From CAWDVH01 sp963805705 (GTDB lineage Bacteria; Actinomycetota; Actinomycetes; Streptosporangiales; Streptosporangiaceae), in the NCBI GenBank assembly GCA_963805705.1, contig CAWDVH010000001.1, forward strand, positions 1,426,001 to 1,490,000: a stretch of DNA of 64,000 nt, given 5' to 3'. Positions 56,636 through 64,000 of the stretch are shown here, piece by piece (the first letter of the stretch is position 1; each line of letters opens with the position of its first letter). The position numbers and the translations under genes are program-made. The notes below the pieces were generated by a model that was not told the DNA's origin, searched no databases, and worked only from the letters and a program-made list of their open reading frames with translations.

Positions 56636-57580
56636 TCAGCGAACGGTGCCGTCGTACCAGCGCAGCACCCGAAGTGCGCGCAGCGTGTTCCAGCGACTGG
56701 GGTGCCCGTCGCCGTCCTCCATCGAGAAGTGCACCGCGCCGGGATGGGTGTTCTCCAGCAGCCAGGTGCCGTCGGGCTGCTGTTTCGAGCGCAGCAAAGT
56801 GATCGCCTCGGCCAGTCGCGGGTCCGGCGGGTCCCCGGCGGCGCGGAAGTAGTCCAGGGCCCGCAGCACGTCGTAGTGCCACCAGGCGGGATACGAGAGC
56901 TGCAGCCAGGCCGGGTCGACCACCTCGCCGGTGCTCAGCCGCCGGAACAGCCGGCGGTCGAGCAGGTACTCCTGCCCTCGCCGGCGCGCGGCGGCGGCCT
57001 GCGCTGATCCACCGGCAGCCCGCTCGTGCTCGAGCAACCCCTCGAGCACGCAGATCGTCGTCGCGAACGATGCGCGCACCGATCCGTTCTCGGCCTCGCA
57101 GTTCCAGCCGCCGTCCGCGAGTTGCTCGCCGAGGAGGCGGGCGACGATGCTGTCGACGTCCACTCCGAAGTAGGCGCCGATCGCGACGGTCCGCCCGTTG
57201 ATGCACGGCTCGACCTCGCCGGCGAAGAACGGCTGCCCGGCGTGCTCCCATCGGCTGTTCTCGCGTACCAGCGCGACCGTCTCGCGGACCGCCCGGGCGT
57301 TCGGGTCAATGCCGAAATCGCGCAGCAGCGTCAAGGTGGGGAGAGTGGCGGTCCAGGGCTGCCCCTGGGAGAAGTCGCCGCGAAAGCCGGCCGGGAAACA
57401 TGCGCCGCCCGCCCACTGGCCGTCGTCGCCGCGCAGTGCGAGCAGCCGGGCGCCCCACCCCTTGGTCGCGACATGCGCCCGCTCCGCGGCCACCGCCTCG
57501 GGTGAGGCGTAGCTCAGATCGCGCAGCACCTGCCAGCGCAGCGCCGGGTCAGAGTCGAGCAGCCAGTCCAGGACGGTCAT
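56636..57580 (-). CDS. Squalene-cyclase-like alpha/alpha-toroid protein
   Basis: 314 residues. The sequence holds QW/toroid repeats: VLDWLLDSDPALRWQVLRDL, DGQWAGGACFPAGFRGDFSQ, DGGWNCEAENGSVRASFATT, YPAWWHYDVLRALDYFRAAG, KQQPDGTWLLENTHPGAVHF. They match the terpenoid cyclase/protein prenyltransferase fold. The DxDD acid motif of squalene-hopene cyclases is not evident, so a different role (toroid binding or non-catalytic) is possible. It stands alone and has no nearby terpene genes. Confidence 0.85.
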   Translation of the reverse strand: MTVLDWLLDSDPALRWQVLRDLSYASPEAVAAERAHVATKGWGARLLALRGDDGQWAGGACFPAGFRGDFSQGQPWTATLPTLTLLRDFGIDPNARAVRETVALVRENSRWEHAGQPFFAGEVEPCINGRTVAIGAYFGVDVDSIVARLLGEQLADGGWNCEAENGSVRASFATTICVLEGLLEHERAAGGSAQAAAARRRGQEYLLDRRLFRRLSTGEVVDPAWLQLSYPAWWHYDVLRALDYFRAAGDPPDPRLAEAITLLRSKQQPDGTWLLENTHPGAVHFSMEDGDGHPSRWNTLRALRVLRWYDGTVR

Positions 57581-57713
57581 GCGCCGAGAGTAGACCCGGC
57601 CGCCGACAGTTGTAGCGGGTCGGCAGACGCGCGGCGGCGGGCTGCGGTCAGCTCAGGGGAGTGGCTAGCTTCCGCCAGCGGGACGTTAGCCACCATGGGC
57701 GTAGTGTGGGCGC

Positions 57714-58208
57714 GTGCCATCAGGACTGCGACTGGAACCGGTAACCCAGGAGAACGTCAGGACTGCGTGCAAGCTGAAGCTGCGGCCCGACCAGGAAAAT
57801 CTCGTCGCCCCGGTCGCCTGGTCCCTGGCTGACGCCTATGTCGCCCGTGATATCGCCTGGCCCCGGCTGATCTACGACGGCGACGAACTGGCCGGCTTCA
57901 TCATGGCCGCATTTGATCCGGGTAACCCGGCTGAGCTGTACCACAGCTACTTGTGGCGGCTGAACATCGGCGCCGAGCACCAGGGCCGCGGCTTCGGCCG
58001 GTTCGCCGTCGAAGGCCTGTGCCAGGAGGTCATGCGCCGCGGCCAGCACCGGCTGACGGTGTCCTACCATCTGCAGGAGAACGGCCCGGAAGGCTTCTAC
58101 GCCCGCCTGGGCTTCCGTCCCACAGGTGAGATCAACCAGGGTGAAGTAGTCGCCGAGCGCATTCTCACCCCGGACCCGAAGGCCAGCGGGGCCGCAGAGC
58201 GGGGATAA
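57714..58208 (+). CDS. GNAT N-acetyltransferase (spermidine/PaiA-like)
   Basis: 164 residues from GTG. GLRLEPVTQENVRTACKLKL, RPDQENLVAPVAWSLADAYV, LWRLNIGAEHQGRGFGRFAV, EGLCQEVMRRGQHRLTVSYH and FYARLGFRPTGEINQGEVVA match the PaiA/BltD-like subgroup; GAEHQGRGFGR is the acetyl-CoA site. Polyamines are likely substrates by family, not proven. Confidence 0.9.
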   Translation: MPSGLRLEPVTQENVRTACKLKLRPDQENLVAPVAWSLADAYVARDIAWPRLIYDGDELAGFIMAAFDPGNPAELYHSYLWRLNIGAEHQGRGFGRFAVEGLCQEVMRRGQHRLTVSYHLQENGPEGFYARLGFRPTGEINQGEVVAERILTPDPKASGAAERG

Positions 58209-58267
58209 GAGCCGACGTGGAGCTCGATGCCGAAACGAGCCGTGACGCGCCAGTGGGTCGAGTCTCT

Positions 58268-58834
58268 TTAGGCTTCGGACGTGCCGCCGAAGTCGACGCC
58301 CTTGGTCTCGACCGTCCCGGCCGTCCGCCCCGGTGCCGTCTGGAAGCCCCAGTACAGATTCGTGTGCGCGATGACCTGTTCCGGCGGCGGCGCCCCCCAT
58401 TGCGTCAGGTCCTCCGTCGTATGGGCGTCGCTGACCAGGGTCGCGTCGTACCCCCTCGCGAACGCGCCGTGGAGCGTCGAGCGGATGCACGCATCGGTCT
58501 GGGCGCCGACGACGACCAGCCGCCCGACCTCCAGGCCGGACAGTACGGTCTCGAGGGTGGTGTCCTCGAAGGAGTCGCCGTAGCTCTTCTCGACGAGCGG
58601 CTCGGCGTCGCCCGGAGTCAGCTCGGGGACGATCCGCCAGTCGTCGCTCCCCTTCGCAAGCTGCTCGTCGGAATGCTGCACCCAGACGACGGGGACCTGT
58701 TCCCTTCGCGCCTTCTCGACCAGGCTGCCGACGTTCGCGACGACCGCGTCGCGCTCGGGAGCTCCCTCGACGACGCCATTCTGCACGTCGACGACGAGGA
58801 GTGCGGTGTTCGGCCGGTTCTCGAGTGTGGTCAC
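58268..58834 (-). CDS. Isochorismatase-family cysteine hydrolase
   Basis: 188 residues. NTALLVVDVQNGVVEGAPER (catalytic Asp in VVDVQ), VEKSYGDSFEDTTLETVLSG (Lys) and VVGAQTDACIRSTLHGAFAR (Cys) complete the Asp-Lys-Cys triad of isochorismatase-like hydrolases. Such enzymes hydrolyse small amides or isochorismate. Substrate unknown. Confidence 0.92.
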   Translation of the reverse strand: MTTLENRPNTALLVVDVQNGVVEGAPERDAVVANVGSLVEKARREQVPVVWVQHSDEQLAKGSDDWRIVPELTPGDAEPLVEKSYGDSFEDTTLETVLSGLEVGRLVVVGAQTDACIRSTLHGAFARGYDATLVSDAHTTEDLTQWGAPPPEQVIAHTNLYWGFQTAPGRTAGTVETKGVDFGGTSEA

Positions 58835-58970
58835 GGTCTCCCCTTACGCTGGACTCCTGTGTCCTGTCCACGGTAGACCTACCTACCGACAGGCCAGGAT
58901 CGATCCGCAGGCCGCGGCCCCTGCCGAAAGGCATTACTTTTAGTTACCCAACAGTGACAAATGTGTCCCC

Positions 58971-59005
58971 TTGACATCGAGCCGATCGGTGGTAATGGTT
59001 ATACA
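58971..59005 (+). promoter_or_regulatory. Candidate promoter of the phage-like hydrolase gene
   Basis: TTGACA at 58971-58976, followed by TAATGG (16 bases later) and by an extended -10-like TGGTTATAC at about 58997-59004. The spacing of the better -10 box is too wide (22-23 bases), so the promoter is uncertain. It argues for translation starting downstream at about 59030 rather than at 58961. Confidence 0.35.
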
Positions 59006-59029
59006 AAGTCGAGGTCACCTGGGGGTAAA

Positions 59030-59581
59030 GTGACACGGGTTATGCGGGACAGCACTACGCCTACGGACATTCCGGTACATGGCACAGACATTGTGGCCGG
59101 GTACGCGAATGGGTCGTTCAAATGGTCGAAAGAAGGATACAACAGATTTCCCGGAATACCACACGTCCATATTGACGTATTCGGCACCGACCCGGAAGGG
59201 GCGGGGATTATCGACGTCGAGCCGAAGTGCGCGGACGTAGCCACAGCGGTTATCTGGGCTAAGCAACGGAGGGCTGCATTTCCGCACCGGTATCCGCCTA
59301 TCATCTACTGTAACCGCAGTACTCTTACGCCGTTGTTCAACGCGATGAATGAGGCCGGCCTGCACATAGTGAAAGACTTCCGGCTCTGGATTGCCACTCT
59401 GGATGGCACAAAGTCCGTTAAAGATATGACCGGGGTCACGGCCGTGCAGTATAAGCGCGCTCGGAAGCAGGCACACGACGGTACATTCCTGGAGCCACCG
59501 TCAGAAAGCGTAACCGAAGGCCATTTCGACGAATCACTCGTGTACGACGACGACTGGCGTCGCGCTGAACATAATGAGTGA
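59030..59581 (+). CDS. Phage-like glycoside hydrolase domain protein
   Basis: 183 residues from GTG 59030 (ATG 59042 also possible, with GGGGG upstream of both). IVAGYANGSFKWSKEGYNRF, PHVHIDVFGTDPEGAGIIDV, WAKQRRAAFPHRYPPIIYCN, RLWIATLDG match the TIM-barrel glycosidase-like domain (DUF1906/GH25-like) of actinophage lysins and related cell-wall proteins. The acidic DVE and DxW-type positions are consistent with a lysozyme-like site. No signal peptide. Base composition is clearly AT-richer than the neighbours, with codons such as ATA, AGA-type runs, pointing to horizontal origin from a phage. Confidence 0.75.
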   Translation: MTRVMRDSTTPTDIPVHGTDIVAGYANGSFKWSKEGYNRFPGIPHVHIDVFGTDPEGAGIIDVEPKCADVATAVIWAKQRRAAFPHRYPPIIYCNRSTLTPLFNAMNEAGLHIVKDFRLWIATLDGTKSVKDMTGVTAVQYKRARKQAHDGTFLEPPSESVTEGHFDESLVYDDDWRRAEHNE

Positions 59582-59623
59582 ATGCAGTCAGCCCGTCATG
59601 GGCAACCGAGCTGGGCCGTCTCG

Positions 59624-59827
59624 CTAGCCGGACGTAACGGACGTGCCGCCCCATTCCTCGGGGGCAATGTCCGCGAGTGTTTCCGAGAATGTCCACTGGT
59701 GGCCTGCGAGATCTGCCGCGCTGTACTGCCGTTCGCCGTACTCGAAGTCGGTGGGCTCCATGAGGATGAGCGCGCCGTGCGCGCGGGCCTGCCAGGCAAG
59801 ATCCGGCGAGACCAGGCGCGACTAGGC
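59624..59827 (-). pseudogene. C-terminal fragment of a VOC protein
   Basis: Minus strand: AWQARAHGALILMEPTDFEY, GERQYSAADLAGHQWTFSET, LADIAPEEWGGTSVTSG, stop. YSAxDxxGHxWTFSxxxADIAPEEWGG is the end of a PhnB-like VOC protein. The first half is missing, so this is a gene remnant filling the gap between the phage-like gene and the SDR gene. Confidence 0.8.
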
Positions 59828-59849
59828 GTGCGATGGGCGAGGCCGCCGG

Positions 59850-60644
59850 TCAGGCTTGGCTGAGAACCCGCTCGGCCAGGAAGTCCTCCCAGGTCCGGTG
59901 ACCCACAGCCTGCTCGGGAGCCAGATTCGCGCCTGCCCTGACCGCGCCGGCGGCCTGGCCGGGGACCCGGACCGGCAGCAGCAGCCGGTGCTGGCGGCGA
60001 GCCTGCAGGTATCCGCGGACCAGGTCGGCCGCCCCGTACACCCGCGGGCCGGCCATGTCGGGCACCAGCCCGGCCGGCCGGCCGCGTGCCAGTTCCGTGA
60101 GCCGGGCCGCCACCTCGCCGGCGTCTACCGGCTGGAACCGGAATCCGGCCGGGACCGGTATCACCGGCAGCTTGGCCAGCTGCCGCGCCACCATCAGGAG
60201 CAGGTCATAGAACTGGGCGGCACGCAGGGTCGTCCAGGGCAGGCCGGAATCGGCCACGACCCGCTCCGCGGCCAGCTTGGACCCGAAGTAGCCGAACATC
60301 GTGCGGTCAATGCCGCTGGCCATCGGGATCCGGTCCGCCCCGATGACCGAGATGTACACCAGGTGCTGTGCCCCGGCCCGCGACGCGGCCTGGACCAGGT
60401 TCCGCGTCGCCTCCTCATCGTCCTTGCTGTTACCCGCGCAGTGCACGATGATCCCGGCACCATCGACCGCGGCCTGGATGCCCTCGTTGCTGAGCAGGTC
60501 ACCGGTCACGTACTCGACACCGGGCGCGGGCTCGTGGCCGCGCCGGCTGAGTACCCGCACGTCACAGTCCGCGTCCCGCAGGCGCAGGGCCACGTGACGC
60601 CCGAGCGTGCCCGTGCCGCCAGTGACCAGGATCGGTGACGTCAT
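59850..60644 (-). CDS. NmrA-like NAD(P)-binding protein (SDR family)
   Basis: 264 residues. ILVTGGTGTLGRHVALRLRD is the Rossmann nucleotide-binding motif, VTGDLLSNEGIQAAVDGAGI, IIVHCAG and LVYISVIGADRIPMASGIDR, and TLRAAQFYDLLLMVARQLAK match the atypical SDR/NmrA group. The catalytic Tyr-Lys pair of classical SDRs is not at the usual place, so it may be a redox sensor. GGAG lies upstream of the ATG. Confidence 0.88.
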   Translation of the reverse strand: MTSPILVTGGTGTLGRHVALRLRDADCDVRVLSRRGHEPAPGVEYVTGDLLSNEGIQAAVDGAGIIVHCAGNSKDDEEATRNLVQAASRAGAQHLVYISVIGADRIPMASGIDRTMFGYFGSKLAAERVVADSGLPWTTLRAAQFYDLLLMVARQLAKLPVIPVPAGFRFQPVDAGEVAARLTELARGRPAGLVPDMAGPRVYGAADLVRGYLQARRQHRLLLPVRVPGQAAGAVRAGANLAPEQAVGHRTWEDFLAERVLSQA

Positions 60645-60835
60645 CGCTTCTCCTCACTAAGTCCGCAGGGTGCCCGGTCTCAGCGTCATGACACCTAGCA
60701 ACGAGCGAAACATGGCAGATGCCCGGTATGGGAGAGACGGCGGGCGTCGAGAAGACACCGCGACCACCTGCGGGCGGTGGCCGGCCGGGCCAAAATGGCT
60801 GGCGGCCCGCAGCGGGCTCCTGGCACTGTGGGCCC

Positions 60836-61579
60836 ATGCCCAAGGTGTACTTCGACGAACGGATAGCGGAGAGGTACGAGGTCTACTGGCCGGACTTGTT
60901 CGACCCGGCGGTTGTCGACCCGGCGGTGAGCTTCCTCGCTGACCTGGCCGGAGACGGGGGCGCCCTCGAACTCGGCGTCGGCACCGGCCGCATCGCGTTG
61001 CCGCTCAGCCAGCGGGGAATTCGCGTCCACGGGATTGACCTGTCCCCGGCCATGGTCGCGCGGCTGCGGGCCAAGCCCGGCGCGGACGACATAGGCGTGA
61101 CGGTCGGCGACTTCGCCACCACCAGGGTAGGCGGAATGTTCCGGCTTGCCTATCTCGTGCGCAACACGATCACCAACCTGACCAGCCAGGACGAACAAGT
61201 GGAGTGTTTCCGCACGGTAGCCGAGCAGCTGGAACCCGGCGGCTGTTTCGTCATCGAGGTATACATCCCGGAGCTGCAGCGTCTCCCGCCCGGCGAGACC
61301 ATCCATGTCTTCACCGCGACCCCGGCGCATCTCGGCTTCGAGGAGTACGACGTCGCGGCGCAAATCGCGTTCTCCCACCACTACTGGGTCATCGACGGCA
61401 AGCTGGAGACCTTGTCCTCGCCGCACCGCTACGTATGGCCGTCCGAGCTCGACCTGATGGCGCGCCTGGCCGGGATGACCCTGCGCGAGCGCTGGAGCGG
61501 CTGGGAACGAGAGCCCTTCACCAGCGGCAGCACCGCGCACGTCTCGGTCTGGGAGAAGAAGGGCGGCCCGGGCAGATGA
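60836..61579 (+). CDS. SAM-dependent methyltransferase
   Basis: 247 residues. VSFLADLAGDGGALELGVGT, GRIALPLSQRGIRVHGIDLS, PAMVARLRAKPGADDIGVTV and LEPGGCFVIEVYIPEL carry motifs I to post-II. The C-terminal part is family-specific. It overlaps the next methyltransferase by four bases (ATGA), so the two are translationally coupled. An open frame continues upstream to 60719, but the fold begins at the ATG here. Confidence 0.9.
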   Translation: MPKVYFDERIAERYEVYWPDLFDPAVVDPAVSFLADLAGDGGALELGVGTGRIALPLSQRGIRVHGIDLSPAMVARLRAKPGADDIGVTVGDFATTRVGGMFRLAYLVRNTITNLTSQDEQVECFRTVAEQLEPGGCFVIEVYIPELQRLPPGETIHVFTATPAHLGFEEYDVAAQIAFSHHYWVIDGKLETLSSPHRYVWPSELDLMARLAGMTLRERWSGWEREPFTSGSTAHVSVWEKKGGPGR

Positions 61580-62274
61580 CGGCTTTACCCAGGGACTACG
61601 ACTGCGATCCCGGCCGTTTCCTGGCCACCGCCAGGCTGCAGCACGATGACGTTCATCCTCATGTCGCGGCGCGGCTCGCTGAGGCTGGCGCCCGCACCGT
61701 CCTTGACGTCGGCGGGGGCACTGGCAAGCTGGCCCGCCTCCTGCCGGAGTTGTCCATGCGCTGCCTTCTCATCGACCTGTCACCGACCATGCTGGCGCTG
61801 GCGCCCCGTCCCGCGGTGCGGGCCGACGGCTCCCGGCTGCCGATGGCCGGGGCATCGGTGGATGCCGTGGCCGCCCTCTACACGCTGTACCACTACGACG
61901 ATCCCCGCGACCCCATCGGCGAGGCCCGGCGCGTCCTGCGTCCCGGCGGCCTGTTCGCGGCGTGCGCGCCTAATCGCGACAGCCATCCCGAGCTAGCCCA
62001 CGTCGTGCCCGGCTGGGGCAGCAGCTCGCCCTTCGACGGCGAGGACGCCCCCGCCATCGTCGCATCGGTGTTCAGCGCTCCCGGCGACCTGGTACAGGTG
62101 GAGAAATGGGACGCGCCGCTGGTCACGCTGTCCGTCATCGACCATGCCGCCGGCTTCCTGCGCATCCACGGCATGAGTGAGGAGAAGGCACGGGCCACGG
62201 CCGCCACGCTCGACCTGCCGCTCACCCTGACCATGCGCGGCTGCTTCGTCTATGCCACCAAGTCACCGAGCTAG
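61576..62274 (+). CDS. SAM-dependent methyltransferase, coupled
   Basis: 232 residues. AGARTVLDVGGGTGKLARLL, LLIDLSPTMLALAPRPAVRA, VDAVAALYTLYHYDDPRDPI and LRPGGLFAACAPN are methyltransferase motifs I, post-I, II and III. Start ATG overlaps the previous stop. The two proteins are only distantly alike and may act on successive intermediates, or one may be regulatory; substrates unknown. Confidence 0.92.
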   Translation: MTALPRDYDCDPGRFLATARLQHDDVHPHVAARLAEAGARTVLDVGGGTGKLARLLPELSMRCLLIDLSPTMLALAPRPAVRADGSRLPMAGASVDAVAALYTLYHYDDPRDPIGEARRVLRPGGLFAACAPNRDSHPELAHVVPGWGSSSPFDGEDAPAIVASVFSAPGDLVQVEKWDAPLVTLSVIDHAAGFLRIHGMSEEKARATAATLDLPLTLTMRGCFVYATKSPS

Positions 62275-62304
62275 CCAGGGCGGGCGCTGGGGCAGCGCGC
62301 TGGC

Positions 62305-62928
62305 CTATCCGTACGTGGGGTGCTGCGGCCAGCCGGCCGGGGAGTCCTCCCAGTCCTCCTGCCGCCCGTACGGGGCGAGGTCAAGGATGTTATTGGTGAA
62401 CAGGAGCCGGTCCACGCCGCGGGCGGTGGTCGAATACGTCCGGTAGACGTCCGTGCCGTCGCGCAGGAACACGCTCAGCATGAAGCCGCCGCCGGCACCG
62501 CAGTCGGCGGCGAACGACGTGCCGCGCGAGGACACGAACGGCACCGTCCAGCCCATCCGGGCCTTGTACGCCTCGATCTGGGCGAGCGGCATGTTCGACG
62601 CGGTCACCCAGGTGATCCCGGACCCGGCCAGCCCGGCCAGGCCGGCCACGTTGTTCGTGAACGCGGTGCAGCCGGGGCAGTAGTCGTCAGGACCGTTGTC
62701 CATGAACTGGTAGACGACGAGCTGTCCCCGGCCGTCGAACAGGTCGAGCAGGGTCCTGCGGCCGGACGGCGTGTCGAACACGTACCCGTTGTCGAACCTG
62801 ACCATCGGCAGGCGACGACGGCGCGCGGCGAGCGCATCCAGCGCGCGGGTGGCTTCCTTCTCGGCCCTGAGCAGCCCGTCGCGGTCTTGCTGCCATTCCT
62901 CGGCCGATACGATCTTCGGTTTCTCCAT
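62305..62928 (-). CDS. DUF899 (thioredoxin-like) protein
   Basis: 207 residues. KPKIVSAEEWQQDRDGLLRA and RRRLPMVRFDNGYVFDTPSG open a DUF899 protein; VVYQFMDNGPDDYCPGCTAF carries the CPGC redox pair (C-x-x-C), and NMPLAQIEAYKARMGWTVPF with FAADCGAGGGFMLSVFLRDG and VYRTYSTTARGVDRLL are family blocks. A thioredoxin-fold reductase-like role is inferred. Upstream GGGGG serves as ribosome site. Confidence 0.92.
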   Translation of the reverse strand: MEKPKIVSAEEWQQDRDGLLRAEKEATRALDALAARRRRLPMVRFDNGYVFDTPSGRRTLLDLFDGRGQLVVYQFMDNGPDDYCPGCTAFTNNVAGLAGLAGSGITWVTASNMPLAQIEAYKARMGWTVPFVSSRGTSFAADCGAGGGFMLSVFLRDGTDVYRTYSTTARGVDRLLFTNNILDLAPYGRQEDWEDSPAGWPQHPTYG

Positions 62929-63024
62929 CCCCCGATTGTGCCCCGCGGCACCGACAGCATGCCGCACGCGGCCGCCTGACCGGCCTCGGCCGGGCGTCTT
63001 TTCCCGATGCTAAGGTTGCCGCTC

Positions 63025-64000
63025 GTGACTAACGGGCCGAGCGCGGCTGCTGCCGGGTCGCAGTGGACGGCCGAGGTTGAGGTCACCTCGCAGCTGGCGG
63101 CGGCCCTGATCGGCGAGCAGTTCCCTGACCTGGGCGCCCGGCCGGTGACATTGCTGGCGACCGGCTGGGACAACGCGGCCTTCGTGGTGGACGGCCAGTG
63201 GCTGTTCCGGTTTCCCCGCCGCGAGATCGCGGTGCCCGGGGTGCAGCGGGAGATCGCGGTCCTCCCGCGGCTAGCCGCCAGGCTGCCGCTGCCGATCCCG
63301 GATCCGCGGTTCGTGGGCCAGCCGTCGTCGCGCTACCCCTGGCCATTCTTCGGGGCCAGGCTGCTGCCGGGCGGGGAACTTGCCGATTCAGGGCGGTCAG
63401 ACTCCGGGCGGGCCGGGGCGGCGGCCTCGGTCGGCCGGTTCCTGCGAGTGCTCCACGATCCGGGCCTCGTCGCCCTGGTGGAGGACGCTGGCCTGCCGGT
63501 AGACCCGATGCGGCGGGGCAGCGCCCCGGAACGGGCGCACCGCGCCCGCGAGGTCCTGGACCGGCTCGTACACCGGGGGATCTGGCCGGCCGACCGCGCC
63601 GTCAGCCGCTTTCTTGACCAGGCCGAGCGCGAAGCGCCGGGAGAGAACTGCGCCGGCGGGGCCGACGACGCGACAGAACCAGGCGGAACGCGGGCCGCAG
63701 ACAGCGGGCCGGGCGGCGGCCCGCTGGTCGTCTCGCACGGCGACCTGCACGTGCGCCATCTGCTCGTTGACCAGGACGGCTCCGTGACGGGGATCATCGA
63801 CTGGGGCGACCTTTGCCTCGCCGATCCCGCGGTGGACTTGTCGATCGCCTACTTCGGGTTCGCCGGGAAGGCACGCGCGGACCTGCTGTCGGCCTATGGC
63901 CGGCCCGTCAGCGCTGAGCGGGAGCTGGCCGCCAGGGCCTGCGCGATATCCCTGGCCGCACTCCAGGCGGAATACGCGGCCGCCGACGGGCGGGCTGTGC
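63025..64000 (+). CDS. Aminoglycoside phosphotransferase family kinase (cut by window end)
   Basis: At least 325 residues from GTG, running off the right edge. LLATGWDNAAFVVDGQWLFR is the N-lobe, VVSHGDLHVRHLLVDQDG is the catalytic loop with the HGD Asp, and GIIDWGDLCLADPAVDLSIA the metal-binding motif. A low-complexity Asp/Gly/Thr insertion (about residues 205-230) sits between the lobes. Same superfamily as 43587 but not closely alike. Function unknown. Confidence 0.88.
   Translation, partial: MTNGPSAAAAGSQWTAEVEVTSQLAAALIGEQFPDLGARPVTLLATGWDNAAFVVDGQWLFRFPRREIAVPGVQREIAVLPRLAARLPLPIPDPRFVGQPSSRYPWPFFGARLLPGGELADSGRSDSGRAGAAASVGRFLRVLHDPGLVALVEDAGLPVDPMRRGSAPERAHRAREVLDRLVHRGIWPADRAVSRFLDQAEREAPGENCAGGADDATEPGGTRAADSGPGGGPLVVSHGDLHVRHLLVDQDGSVTGIIDWGDLCLADPAVDLSIAYFGFAGKARADLLSAYGRPVSAERELAARACAISLAALQAEYAAADGRAV

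Noticed and set aside
1..64000. CRISPR arrays, rRNA genes, complete insertion sequences or a biosynthetic gene cluster
   Set aside because: No regularly spaced repeats, rRNA sequence, transposase frames, or polyketide/peptide synthetase genes were seen.

Overview
The window comes from the chromosome of a GC-rich actinomycete, probably a soil-type relative of Streptomyces or Streptosporangium. Codon third positions are strongly G/C. Two DinB proteins are of the mycothiol/bacillithiol-type superfamily. There is a deazaflavin (F420)-type oxidoreductase, a myo-inositol-1-phosphate synthase, a DLW-39 family 39-residue protein beside tRNA-Ala(TGC), and DUF1707 proteins. No species name can be read from the sequence alone.

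Layout. 0.3-10.4 kb is a patchwork of single metabolic and regulatory genes, including an ArsR gene with a long palindromic operator, a MerR-PP2C fusion and a double GNAT protein. 10.5-28.2 kb is the metabolic core: two aerobic carbon monoxide dehydrogenase (form I cox) loci arranged back to back around a LysR gene. The left locus (minus strand) runs coxM-coxS-coxL-xdhC/YHS-coxG-five small membrane proteins, with a MoxR ATPase/VWA pair on the opposite strand at 10.9-12.9 kb. The right locus (plus strand) runs coxM-coxS-coxL-MoxR-VWA. Both CoxL proteins carry the AYxCSFR active-site loop of true CO dehydrogenase. 28.2-31.5 kb holds a DUF1707 protein, an ABC-F ATPase, DLW-39 and a HAD protein with degenerate catalytic motifs.

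31.6-41.6 kb is an integration hotspot. The intact tRNA-Ala gene is followed by four displaced 49-bp copies of its 3' part (33.1, 35.4, 38.5 and 41.4 kb). Broken tyrosine-integrase C-termini lie just beyond att copies 1, 3, 4 and 5, and two families of short repeats look like integrase arm sites. The cargo between the copies includes an extra signal peptidase II, a sigma/anti-sigma-like pair with a secreted lipoprotein, VOC, SRPBCC and MBL proteins, another lipoprotein, and truncated genes.

41.6-64 kb is ordinary accessory chromosome: methyltransferases, two phosphotransferases (APH family), a USP and ArsB-like transporter pair, inositol-1-phosphate synthase with an HTH gene, a STAS protein, VOC and GNAT enzymes, a toroid (squalene-cyclase-like) protein, an isochorismatase-type hydrolase, one AT-richer phage-like glycosidase, and several pseudogene fragments. 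The last gene runs off the end of the window.

How the genes work together. CoxM (FAD), CoxS (2Fe-2S) and CoxL (Mo-Cu) form the CO-oxidising enzyme; MoxR/VWA (CoxD/CoxE type) and XdhC (CoxF type) mature its active site; CoxG is the membrane-quinone-linked SRPBCC partner. The XdhC carries a C-terminal YHS metal-binding domain, and the left operon ends in five one-span membrane proteins of unknown role. These are the parts most likely to hold undescribed biology. The main caution is that several genes (coxG, the SRPBCC at 6 kb) are interrupted by single frameshifts in GC-rich runs, which could be sequencing errors.
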